Assembly: GCA_016936665.1 (NCBI GenBank)
Contig: JAFGXI010000009.1
Coordinates: 22,648-86,647, forward strand
Length of the DNA stretch: 64,000 nucleotides
Reading direction: 5' to 3'
Source: Bacteroidales bacterium
GTDB taxonomy: Bacteria > Bacteroidota > Bacteroidia > Bacteroidales > JAFGXI01
A model generated the notes under the pieces. That model was not told the DNA's origin. It did not search any database and was given only the letters and a program-made list of their open reading frames with translations. The stretch's first letter is position 1, and every line of letters begins with the position of its first letter. Position numbers and translations under genes: made by a program. This document shows, piece after piece, positions 17,522-26,268 of the stretch.

Positions 17522-18880
17522 ATGGAAAAGAAAAGATTTGAACGGCCTATAATAACAAAACTAAATACAGGAATGCCTAATAAAATAGGCTTAAAAACAG
17601 AATATCAACCCATACGTTCTATCGACGGAGTTGCGGTTAAGGAATTAATCGAAAATTATGGCTCTCCTGTTTATGTTATTTCAGAGAATACTATGCGTTC
17701 GGTTTACCGACAAGCATACCAAGCGTTTTCTACCAGATACCCAAAAATACAATTTGCATGGTCGTACAAAACCAATTATATGGATGCTGTTTGCAAGGTT
17801 TACCACCAAGAAGGCTCTTGGGCAGAAGTAGTGTCCGGCTTTGAGTACGACAAAGCCGTAAGAAACGGTGTGCCGACAGAGCACATTATATTTAACGGAC
17901 CAGATAAAAGCATAGAGGATCTAGAAAAAGCAATTCGCAACAAATCTTTAATTCATATCGACCATTTCGACGAATTGTATACCATTATTGGATTGTGCGA
18001 CCGAATTAAAGAGAGGCCACAAGTGGCCATTCGTGTGAATATGGACACCGGGATTTACCCGCAATGGACTCGATTTGGGTTCAATTACGATAATGGAGAG
18101 GCATGGGATGCCATTAACCGAATCATGATTTCCGGGAAAATCGATTTTATTGGTTTGCATGCTCATATTGGCACTTATATAATGTCGGCCAACGCATACA
18201 GGATTGCAGGAAATAAATTAGCAGATTTAGCAGTTAGAACTAAAGCTAAGTATGGTAAAGCAGTTAGTTATATCGACTTTGGAGGAGGCTTTGCTTCTAA
18301 AAACACCTTAAAAGGCGCCTACTTACCTGGAACAGACACCACTCCAAGCTTCGACGAATATGCCGATGCTATAACTTCTTCGATTATCAATTCAGAAATA
18401 AAGCCCGAAGACATGCCAACTATAGTGTTGGAAACCGGCCGAGCACTTATCGACGATGCCGGATACATTTTGGGAACAGTTTTAGCTAACAAACGCATGG
18501 CCGACGGTACAAAAACATTAATTATCGATGTTGGCGTAAACATGTTATTTACTTCGTTCTGGTACGATCATAAAATTACACCGGCACAAGATTTTAGTCA
18601 CCATACTGAAAGTGCAAAAATTTACGGCCCCTTATGTATGAACATCGATGTTATTAGAGAGTATGCCGATTTACCACCTTTAAAAAAAGGCGATCAGTTT
18701 GTGATAAGCAGAATTGGGGCATATAATATGACTCAGTGGATGCAGTTTATTACCTATCGTCCTAAAATAGTAATGATTGACCAACAATCGAAAGTACATG
18801 TAATTAGAAACAACGAAAACTTAGATACAATAACACAATTGGAGAAGGTTCCGGAACATTTAAAATCAATAAAAAAGTAA
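17522..18880 (+). CDS. LysA-like PLP-dependent decarboxylase (fold type III)
   Basis: Related to diaminopimelate and ornithine decarboxylases. The 452-residue product has the PLP lysine region FAWSYKTNY (about residues 77-85), HAHIGTY, YIDFGGGFAS (phosphate-binding glycines), ETGRALIDDAGY, and GPLCMNIDVI, where the LysA motif is usually CESGD, followed by IGAYNMTQWMQF. The catalytic Cys is kept but the Glu that follows it in LysA is Met, so substrate choice is probably not diaminopimelate. A non-homologous 40-residue N-terminal extension precedes VYVISE. Its neighbours suggest it acts on, or makes, the building block used by the ATP-grasp ligase. Confidence 0.85.
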   Translation: MEKKRFERPIITKLNTGMPNKIGLKTEYQPIRSIDGVAVKELIENYGSPVYVISENTMRSVYRQAYQAFSTRYPKIQFAWSYKTNYMDAVCKVYHQEGSWAEVVSGFEYDKAVRNGVPTEHIIFNGPDKSIEDLEKAIRNKSLIHIDHFDELYTIIGLCDRIKERPQVAIRVNMDTGIYPQWTRFGFNYDNGEAWDAINRIMISGKIDFIGLHAHIGTYIMSANAYRIAGNKLADLAVRTKAKYGKAVSYIDFGGGFASKNTLKGAYLPGTDTTPSFDEYADAITSSIINSEIKPEDMPTIVLETGRALIDDAGYILGTVLANKRMADGTKTLIIDVGVNMLFTSFWYDHKITPAQDFSHHTESAKIYGPLCMNIDVIREYADLPPLKKGDQFVISRIGAYNMTQWMQFITYRPKIVMIDQQSKVHVIRNNENLDTITQLEKVPEHLKSIKK

Positions 18881-18904
18881 TAAATATGTAACTTTATCGC
18901 ACCT

Positions 18905-21088
18905 ATGCGTCAAAAAGAGCTTATAATATCGTTTATAAAAGGTTTGGTTCATGCCTATGGCCAAATCTTTTTTACCAATCAGCGTTTCTTTTCGATTCTA
19001 TTAATAATAGTATCTTTTTTTGATTTGTATGCCGGACTATGTGGCGTATTGGCGGTGGTGAGTGCTCATATTGTAGCTTATACTTTTGGTTTTAACCGAA
19101 CCCATATTCAAACAGGCATGTATGGATTTAATGCACTCTTGGTTGGACTGGGATTGGGAATTTATTTCGACATGTCGTTGGCATTGGTTTTTATAGTTGT
19201 GGTATCAGCTATATTAACTTTGTTCATCGCCGTGATGTTGGAAGGTGTTTTATATAAATATGGATTGCCCTTTTTAAGCATCCCTTTTTTGCTAGTTGTT
19301 TGGGTACTCAATTTAGCAGCATCTGAGTTTACAGCGTTAGGTGTAAGCGAAAGAGGACTTTATACTTTGAATGAGCTTTATGCTAGTGGAGGTAGTAATT
19401 TGGTACAGTTTTACCAGTGGTGGAACAATTTGGTTAATAACAATTGGTTGACGACCTATTTTATTTCACTCGGCGCTATTTTTTTTCAGTACAACGTTTT
19501 AGCAGGCATATTAATCGCATTCGGCTTGCTTATATATTCGAGAATAGCATTTAGCCTTTCATTATTGGGGTATTTAGCAGCATTCCTCTTTTACAAGATG
19601 ATAGGCTCCGATATTTCTGCTGTAAGCTATATGTACATTGGTTTTAATTACATTCTTACGGCCATTGCACTAGGCGGTTTTTTCATCATTCCTAAGAAAA
19701 CATCATATTTTTGGGTTGTACTACTAACCCCACTAGTGGCTATTTTAACTATCAGTTTAAACAAGATATTTTATAACTTTGGCATCTCCATCTACTCTCT
19801 TCCTTTCAATATAATTGTGTTACTGTTTTTATATGTGCTAAAACTAAGATATAAGCCGGCTACCAATTTATTACCTACTGTTACACAAGAATTTGTGCCC
19901 GAGAAAAATCTGTATTCACATCTGAACTACAAAAATAAATTCAATCTTTTCGATCTTAATATTCCGGTGCAGTTACCTTTTTTTGGTCGTTGGACGGTTT
20001 CTCAAGGGCACGAAGGTGAATTTACCCACCAAGGCGAATGGCGACACGCTTGGGATTTTGTGATTAACGATAGCCAATCGAAACAATTTAAAAACCAAGG
20101 CGATTTTGCAGAAGATTATTATTGTTACGGGAAATCAGTTTTAGCTTGTGCCGATGGCTATATCGAAGAGATTCTCGATGGTATCGACGACAATGCCATT
20201 GGAGAAGTGAATTTGGATCAGAATTGGGGAAATACCGTTGTAATCCGACATCATCAGCAGTTATTTTCAAAAGTCAGTCATCTGAAAAAAGGAAGTATCA
20301 AAGTGAGTAAAGGGGAATATGTGAAAGCCGGACAAATTATTGCTGAAGTGGGAAATTCCGGCCGGTCACCATTTCCGCATATGCATTTTCAACTTCAGGC
20401 CACACCATTTATCGGTTCGAAAACAATTTCGTATCCTATTGTTAGCTTTTTGTTGTATTCCGGAGAAGGTACTCAACTTAAACAATACGACTACCCTAAA
20501 GTAAATGATGTACTCGAAAAACCATTGAGCGAAAAATTACTGTTAAACGCTTTTAAATGGGCTCCGGGCAGAGTTCTAAGATTTGAAGATGAGCATCGAA
20601 AATATGCATGGGAAGTAAAAATTAATTATTTAAATCAGACATACCTCGAAGATCAAGACACAGGCGATAAAGCTTATTTTCAATACAACAACGATATCCT
20701 TATATTTACTAATTATCTAGGATCTCAAAAGAATAAGTTGTTCTATTTTTATTTGGCCTGCCAAAAAGTTTCGATGTATTTTTTCGAAGGTTTAACGCTT
20801 AAATCGACAATTCGCCCAAATGAGATGTATGGAAAATGGATGATGTTTTTTCAAGATTTTATCGCCCCTTTTTACATATGGTTAAAACCTCAATATTCGA
20901 TTGTATATCAAAGTGAGCGAGCTAGTTTTTTGCTCAACAAGATGGATTTAAGAGTCTTTATTAAACATAGAAAATCGAATCGCAGTCAAGAGCATTTTAT
21001 CGAAATTAATGAGCTAGGAATAAGCGATTTGCATTTCAATATTGGTGATAAATCGTATCATTTAAAAGCGCAAACAAACCACTTATAA
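18905..21088 (+). CDS. Urea-transporter-like channel fused to an M23 peptidase domain
   Basis: A 727-residue two-part membrane protein. Residues 1 to about 315 contain about ten hydrophobic segments and the urea-transporter pore signatures LPFLSIPF (about 120-127, matching LPxxTxPF) and the pseudo-symmetric SIYSLPFN (about 295-302). From about 345 an M23 peptidase-like domain follows, with a His-rich strand THQGEWRHAWDF, GYIEEI, SKVSHLKKGSIKVSKGEYVKAGQIIAEVGNSG-like glycine-rich strands, and the intact HxH motif FPHMHFQL at about 490-494. The last 200 residues are a beta-rich tail without a recognised domain. It starts 24 bp after the decarboxylase. The substrate of the channel is unproven. 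Confidence 0.82.
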   Translation: MRQKELIISFIKGLVHAYGQIFFTNQRFFSILLIIVSFFDLYAGLCGVLAVVSAHIVAYTFGFNRTHIQTGMYGFNALLVGLGLGIYFDMSLALVFIVVVSAILTLFIAVMLEGVLYKYGLPFLSIPFLLVVWVLNLAASEFTALGVSERGLYTLNELYASGGSNLVQFYQWWNNLVNNNWLTTYFISLGAIFFQYNVLAGILIAFGLLIYSRIAFSLSLLGYLAAFLFYKMIGSDISAVSYMYIGFNYILTAIALGGFFIIPKKTSYFWVVLLTPLVAILTISLNKIFYNFGISIYSLPFNIIVLLFLYVLKLRYKPATNLLPTVTQEFVPEKNLYSHLNYKNKFNLFDLNIPVQLPFFGRWTVSQGHEGEFTHQGEWRHAWDFVINDSQSKQFKNQGDFAEDYYCYGKSVLACADGYIEEILDGIDDNAIGEVNLDQNWGNTVVIRHHQQLFSKVSHLKKGSIKVSKGEYVKAGQIIAEVGNSGRSPFPHMHFQLQATPFIGSKTISYPIVSFLLYSGEGTQLKQYDYPKVNDVLEKPLSEKLLLNAFKWAPGRVLRFEDEHRKYAWEVKINYLNQTYLEDQDTGDKAYFQYNNDILIFTNYLGSQKNKLFYFYLACQKVSMYFFEGLTLKSTIRPNEMYGKWMMFFQDFIAPFYIWLKPQYSIVYQSERASFLLNKMDLRVFIKHRKSNRSQEHFIEINELGISDLHFNIGDKSYHLKAQTNHL

Positions 21089-21094
21089 ACTACT

Positions 21095-22474
21095 ATGAAA
21101 CTTAAATTCCTGATTTTATGGTTTGTCTTATGTATAAGTGTGCCATTGTTGGCTCAAAACGATACTTTGACATTTAAAATGGTCGATGCTCAGACCTCCC
21201 AATATTATTTGCAAAAAGATTGGCGAAACTTAATTTCTGTGGCCAAGGCCGCCATCAAACAAAATATCGATTATTACTATTTAAGGCTACGTTTGGGAAT
21301 CGCTTATTTCGAAATTCAACATTACGGGCAATCGATTCCTCATTTCGAAAAAGCACTGGAAATGAGTCCAAACGACGATTTAAGCACAGAGTATTTATAT
21401 TATGCTTATAAATATACTCAGAACGATATTGATGCGCTAATAGTGTTGAATAATTCTACGAGCAAGTGGGCGAAGAAATTGATAGATGATCAAAGTATTT
21501 TTGAAAACTTTTTTATGTTTGGTGTATCGAGAGTAAGTCAAAACACAGGCTTATCAGAGCAATACAAGCAGTCGTTTCATAAAGCTCTACAAATGGCTAA
21601 AAGCCCTATTTACAGCGAGCAATTTACTGCCGAAAAATATTTTAATATCCAATTAGGTGGTACTATTCGCCTATCTCCTAAATGGCGAACAACAGTAAGC
21701 TTTCAGAACTTCCGATTAGAAAATCATCAAATTGTATACGATCCTTTTTTAATGCACGAAAACACCAACAAAGTACGACAAAACCAAATTCAGTTGAATA
21801 ATTATTTTCGCTTGGCTGATCGATTAAAAATGGGGGTTTATTTCAGCTACCTTTCCTCAACGTTTAATTTTATTGAGGTGAACAGTAAAGTTGCTCCTCC
21901 GATTTTCGAAAATATAGACGCTAATCTTAAGCAGTTTTTATTGGGCTTATTTGTCGATAAATCTTGGAGCCATTTGGAATTTTATTTTGGTGCAAATCTA
22001 CTCACTACTCCAGAACGACCAAGTTTTCAGTCCGATTTGTACCTCAGCTATTTTCCTATGGCTAATCGTAAGTTATTGTATACTACTGGTATTTCGTATT
22101 TAAAAAATAAGCATCCCGAAAGCTCCTTTGTGTTGCATCAAAAACTGAAAGTACAATTATTAAAACCCTTATGGCTAGACTTGGAAGCCCATTGGGGCGA
22201 TATGAGCGATTGGTCTTCGGATCAAGGCTATATTATTTATAACAGTATTTTCGATGTGAACACGGTTTATCACCTTGGAGTCAACATCAAATTAACAAAA
22301 AAAATGTATCTTAATCTCGCCTACGAATATCTCACGCAAGGAAGCGAAATTAAAACCAAAAGTTTGCTGATCGAAAATGCAGATGATCAGCCGGAACTAT
22401 ACGAAACGATTAAATTTAACACACATTCAATAATTGGAGGACTAATATGGAATTTTTTAAACAATGGCTTATAA
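21095..22474 (+). CDS. TPR and outer-membrane-barrel-like protein
   Basis: The 459-residue product has a signal peptide (MKLKFLILWFVLCISVPLLAQ), an N-terminal TPR-type helical region at about residues 30-150 (LRLRLGIAYFEIQHYGQSIP, PHFEKALEMSPNDD) and a C-terminal half of alternating strands, many ending in aromatic residues (TTVSFQNFRL, LGLFVDKSWSHLEFYFGANLL, GGLIWNFL), which suggests an outer-membrane barrel. It follows the transporter fusion by 6 bp and overlaps the next TPR gene by 28 bp. It probably works in the periplasm and outer membrane with its operon partners. Confidence 0.75.
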   Translation: MKLKFLILWFVLCISVPLLAQNDTLTFKMVDAQTSQYYLQKDWRNLISVAKAAIKQNIDYYYLRLRLGIAYFEIQHYGQSIPHFEKALEMSPNDDLSTEYLYYAYKYTQNDIDALIVLNNSTSKWAKKLIDDQSIFENFFMFGVSRVSQNTGLSEQYKQSFHKALQMAKSPIYSEQFTAEKYFNIQLGGTIRLSPKWRTTVSFQNFRLENHQIVYDPFLMHENTNKVRQNQIQLNNYFRLADRLKMGVYFSYLSSTFNFIEVNSKVAPPIFENIDANLKQFLLGLFVDKSWSHLEFYFGANLLTTPERPSFQSDLYLSYFPMANRKLLYTTGISYLKNKHPESSFVLHQKLKVQLLKPLWLDLEAHWGDMSDWSSDQGYIIYNSIFDVNTVYHLGVNIKLTKKMYLNLAYEYLTQGSEIKTKSLLIENADDQPELYETIKFNTHSIIGGLIWNFLNNGL

Positions 22475-23064
22475 TAGGAGCAATTCTTATTTTTAGTCAA
22501 ATCTCGATGAGCCAAACGCAAGAACAGCTCGATGCCTTTACACAATCGTACACTAGCGAGTCGGATGGCGACTATAGTAAAGCAATACAGGGCCTAAAAC
22601 AGATATATAGCGAAACAAGTTATCCGATAAATTTACGTTTAGCATGGTTGAGTTATTCTGCCGGTTTATTTACAGAAAGCATGGCTTATTACAGCAAAGC
22701 CATCCAATTAATGCCTTATTCTATTGAAGCCCGTTTAGGAATAACCTATCCTGCCAGTGCTGTCGGTAAATGGCCTTTGGTTATTAAAACCTATCAAGAA
22801 GTAATTGGTATCGATCCAAAAAATTATACCGCTAATTACAATTTAGCTAGCATTTATTACGGTAAAAAAGATTATAAAATGGCCGCTCAATACCTCGAAA
22901 CAATAGCCAATTTATACCCTTTCGATTACAGTACTACCTTACTGTACGCTTGGAATAATTATCAACTTGGGAAAACGCGCGAAGCCATGTTGCTATTTAA
23001 AAAAGTATTAATGCTTTCGCCAAACGATGCCTCAGCAAAAGAAGGATTGTCTTTGGTTGAGTAA
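22447..23064 (+). CDS. Periplasmic TPR repeat protein
   Basis: The 205-residue product has a signal peptide (FKQWLIIGAILIFSQISMSQ) and four to five tetratricopeptide repeats; two clear ones are AWLSYSAGLFTESMAYYSKA and YNLASIYYGKKDYKMAAQYL. The repeats probably bind protein partners in the periplasm. It starts inside the upstream barrel gene (28 bp overlap), a strong sign of joint translation. It ends the six-gene cluster. Confidence 0.8.
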   Translation: MEFFKQWLIIGAILIFSQISMSQTQEQLDAFTQSYTSESDGDYSKAIQGLKQIYSETSYPINLRLAWLSYSAGLFTESMAYYSKAIQLMPYSIEARLGITYPASAVGKWPLVIKTYQEVIGIDPKNYTANYNLASIYYGKKDYKMAAQYLETIANLYPFDYSTTLLYAWNNYQLGKTREAMLLFKKVLMLSPNDASAKEGLSLVE

Positions 23065-23296
23065 AAACGACTGAGTTTTTTAAAAAGAAGATATAATTTC
23101 AATCCGATATTAAATAACCATCTCCGTTCCTTACAAAAGAATATTTTTCGGGTTAAAGTAAAACATCCATATATTATGATATATGTCATTTTAATGTTTG
23201 CGACGTAGTTATATTTTAGTCGAGTACAAGTGCAATAGTAATTTTTATGGCTATCAACTTAATATCGAACATTAGGAATAACTATATATCAAGCTT

Positions 23297-23707
23297 ATGT
23301 TAGAATCGTCATTATCTGCGTTAAACATACCAGAAACGCACATTACAGAAATTGATAAACAATATCAAAAAATCAAATTAACCATCGAGCAAGTAAATGC
23401 TTGCATTATTGGTGGCGGTTCCATGGAAAAGTTATCTCCCATTTTCTACAGCTTAGTATATATCTACGATCATTATTTCACGCAGGAACAAATTACTCTA
23501 GCCAAATATAAGTTCGATAAGCTAGAAACGATAAAAAAAGTGCATCGCAATTTTATCGACGAAGTTATTAGCTATCAAAAGAAAATCGAAAACCACCAGT
23601 TGGATTCATGTTCGCAATTGGCCGAGTTTTTAAATCAGTGGGCCGTTGGTTATTTTAACGATAACCAAATTGCAGTTAGCTTTTTAAAAGCAAAAGGCGT
23701 AAATTAA
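23297..23707 (+). CDS. Hemerythrin-like fold protein lacking most iron ligands
   Basis: The 136-residue product aligns by eye with bacteriohemerythrin but has lost most ligands. IDKQY (Tyr23) stands where IDxQH should be, DHYFTQEQ (His59, Gln63) replaces HFxxEE, ETIKKVHRNF (Ile79, His83) replaces HxxxH, and WAVGYFNDNQ (Tyr119, Gln124) replaces WLxxHIxxxD. Only His59 and His83 remain of the seven ligands expected. So it is likely a four-helix bundle used for another purpose, not oxygen or iron binding. The alignment is mine and not from a search. It is separated from the TPR operon by a 230-bp gap and is convergent with the M1 peptidase gene. Confidence 0.62.
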   Translation: MLESSLSALNIPETHITEIDKQYQKIKLTIEQVNACIIGGGSMEKLSPIFYSLVYIYDHYFTQEQITLAKYKFDKLETIKKVHRNFIDEVISYQKKIENHQLDSCSQLAEFLNQWAVGYFNDNQIAVSFLKAKGVN

Positions 23708-23720
23708 ATACACCCTTTTT

Positions 23721-26033
23721 TTAATTCGACTTAAGCAATTTTTTCAGAGTAATACTGCCTTCACTGCTAATGGCTAGCCAATACACACCTTTGCTCAAAG
23801 TTTCAATATTTATTTGAACACTATTTTTTTGGTCGAACCGATAATGATCTATTAACTTACCATCCGTACTTAAAATATCGATTTCATCGATTTTCTTTTG
23901 CGTTTTACTGCTTTCTACTCGAATGAAATCGGAGCCCGGATTTGGAAATATCTGCCAAACATCTTCTTCAGATTCAATACTACTTTCTCCAACATGATGA
24001 TCCCAAATAGCAAATGCATAATCGCCACGTTGTATTTGATTAACGATCATATATCCGGAGTAGGTCGATCCGCTTCTGATATGTGGGATAATTTGCCAAG
24101 GGTGTGCTGCATTTTCGCGATATAACACTACAATTGAATCGACATGAGTAGTTACAAATTCATTGTCTAAATGTACACTACTCGTTTTAGAATACATAAA
24201 CTCAGCATCGGCGATAAAATTTTCGTTCCAAACACCGGAGACTGTCCAATACCGTGTAGGGTGTATATATAAATTCGGATCGATAGGCGTTTCCATTTCG
24301 CCCGGGCCAACCCAATGCTGCTCTACTCTTAAAAGGGCTGAGCCATCGACTTGAGTTACATTCGATTTAAACAAAGCATTGCTGTATATAGTTAAGCCAG
24401 TTGAACTGATAGTAGAATAATAATCTGTTGTCGCATCGGCTACCTGCTCTTCCATATCGCACGACACAGAGATAGGTTCAAATGGTATGGTAAAACTCTG
24501 CGATCCGGTTTCTCCATCGAAAGTGATTACAGTATCAATTCTTTCGAAATTCGCTCCTAAAAACTGAATGGGTATTCTATTACTGTTCGCAAAGCTGTCT
24601 CTTCCTTTCATTCTTTGTCGCATTGCTACTTCAACGTCGAATTCGGTGGCATTGTTACTCACATGAAACGAGTCAATCGCAAAATGAGGCCAGCCGGTTT
24701 CGAAAACCCATGCATCGAAAAAGTCGTTAAGATTATAATTGGTATTAGCTGAAAGAAAATCTCGTAAGTCGAAAGAACTAACCGCCTGATATTCGAATAG
24801 ATTTAAATAAGTTGTAATGGCTGCAAAAAATGTGCTGTCGCCAAGGTAATTTCGCAAAGTATGCACAACATCGTGCCCTTTTTCATAAACATGGCTACTA
24901 TAGGTAAGTTCGTCCGGGATGTTATATAAGGCATAATAGCCCCCTTCGTTGTAATTCAGATATTGAATGTTATCTCTATGAATAGCTCTGTTATAGTTCT
25001 TCATGGCTTCATAACCCTCTACGGCTTCTGTAAAAACAGCTTCGTAATAATTAGCCCAGCCTTCGTTTAACCACATATCGCCGGCAGTGCTGCAAGTCAC
25101 CAAATTCCCAAACCAATGATGCGATAATTCGTGGGCATATAATGTTGCATAATCGTCAGTTCCATCCACTGCAAAATTTGGGTAGCCTATATTTTCGGCA
25201 TGCTCCATAGCTCCACCATTAAAAGGCACACAAACATAACCTACTCTCGACCATCGGTAAGCACCGTATTTTTCTTCTAACGTATTAAATGCATCTTCTA
25301 AATGAGCAAATGAAGCCGGAACATCAGGAAATTCCTCGGAGCGAGCATATATTGCTACCGGAATTTGTCCATTAATACCATCGAAAGTATCTCTATATAC
25401 CTGAAAATTGCCCACAGCAACAGATGCTAAATAAGTCGGAATTTCTTTATCAAGTAACCAACTGTAAGTTTTTGTACCGTCTCCATTATTGACTTCATTA
25501 ATTAAGGTGCCTCCACAAACAGCCGTTCTTGCTTCTTGGCAACGAATGTTGAAATTGTAGGTTGCCTTATCGGTAAAGTTATCGATGCATGGGAACCAAA
25601 TTCTTCCATATCCATGAGGCGATTCCGACATGCTTACGCCCATGTTGTATGCGACTCCAAGCGAAGAATAATAACCGCCCCAACCCGATGGATCTTCTTG
25701 CCCATAACCATGGTAATAAACTTCGACATCGATTAAATCGTTGGTGTTATATCCTTGATCCAACTGTATTTGCAGAATCGTATCGTTATGAATAAAAGTT
25801 AAATTTTGATTACTGAGTTTAACAGAATCGCAAGTTAGTGATTGAAGCATCAAGTCGATTGCATTGACATTATTGCTTAATATTTTAATACTAACCACAG
25901 CTTGCCCCTCTATGTACTTCTGATAAGAATTAGGAACATAAACATTGAGTTCGTAATGTTGCACATCGAAAGTTTGTGCTTTTAAAGAGCCAAATAAAAA
26001 AAGCATCAACGAAAGTAAAAATAGTTGTTTCAT
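23721..26033 (-). CDS. M1 family zinc aminopeptidase with T9SS sorting domain
   Basis: The 770-residue product has a signal peptide (MKQLFLLSLMLFLFGSLKAQ), an N-terminal beta domain, and the M1 catalytic core: GAMEH (substrate N-terminus binding, about residue 275), the HELSHHWFG zinc motif at about 297-305 and NEGWANYYE at about 322-330, the third zinc ligand and its surroundings. The last 90 residues are a type A T9SS sorting domain (IFPNPGSDFIRVE, KGVYWLAI). It therefore probably trims peptides on the cell surface or outside the cell. It is convergent with the hemerythrin-like gene (14 bp apart). Confidence 0.93.
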   Translation of the reverse strand: MKQLFLLSLMLFLFGSLKAQTFDVQHYELNVYVPNSYQKYIEGQAVVSIKILSNNVNAIDLMLQSLTCDSVKLSNQNLTFIHNDTILQIQLDQGYNTNDLIDVEVYYHGYGQEDPSGWGGYYSSLGVAYNMGVSMSESPHGYGRIWFPCIDNFTDKATYNFNIRCQEARTAVCGGTLINEVNNGDGTKTYSWLLDKEIPTYLASVAVGNFQVYRDTFDGINGQIPVAIYARSEEFPDVPASFAHLEDAFNTLEEKYGAYRWSRVGYVCVPFNGGAMEHAENIGYPNFAVDGTDDYATLYAHELSHHWFGNLVTCSTAGDMWLNEGWANYYEAVFTEAVEGYEAMKNYNRAIHRDNIQYLNYNEGGYYALYNIPDELTYSSHVYEKGHDVVHTLRNYLGDSTFFAAITTYLNLFEYQAVSSFDLRDFLSANTNYNLNDFFDAWVFETGWPHFAIDSFHVSNNATEFDVEVAMRQRMKGRDSFANSNRIPIQFLGANFERIDTVITFDGETGSQSFTIPFEPISVSCDMEEQVADATTDYYSTISSTGLTIYSNALFKSNVTQVDGSALLRVEQHWVGPGEMETPIDPNLYIHPTRYWTVSGVWNENFIADAEFMYSKTSSVHLDNEFVTTHVDSIVVLYRENAAHPWQIIPHIRSGSTYSGYMIVNQIQRGDYAFAIWDHHVGESSIESEEDVWQIFPNPGSDFIRVESSKTQKKIDEIDILSTDGKLIDHYRFDQKNSVQINIETLSKGVYWLAISSEGSITLKKLLKSN

Positions 26034-26084
26034 GTAATTTTAGTTTAAAAATGAATAAAAACGCTCTCTGTGCATTGTTCTGTT

Positions 26085-26092
26085 CAAAGTTA
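26085..26092 (-). promoter_or_regulatory. -7 promoter box of the M1 peptidase gene
   Basis: The minus strand reads TAACTTTG here, 51 bp upstream of the ATG at 26033. The -33 box is not at the expected distance, so support is moderate. Confidence 0.5.
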
Positions 26093-26226
26093 CAAAAAGA
26101 TTTAAAAAGTATTTTTATTCTTCTTTCATCAGCTCTCATAATTTGAATAAAAAAATGAAATTCGCTTAATTTATATTTTAAAAAATTGTTGAATCTACTA
26201 TTTTAGTCAAGCCCAAAAAATTAATT

Positions 26227-26234
26227 TAACTTTG
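26227..26234 (+). promoter_or_regulatory. -7 promoter box of the ketosynthase/oxidoreductase/acyltransferase cluster
   Basis: TAACTTTG, 34 bp before the ATG at 26269. A TTTA at 26201-26205 sits near the -33 position. This promoter would read all three downstream genes. Confidence 0.55.
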
Positions 26235-26268
26235 TTGCTAAAGTATAATGCACAATAGGATTTAAACT

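Noticed and set aside
23063..23080. Terminator after the TPR gene (AAAAAC/GTTTTT)
   Set aside because: The stem is almost only A-T pairs, overlaps the stop codon and would be unstable.
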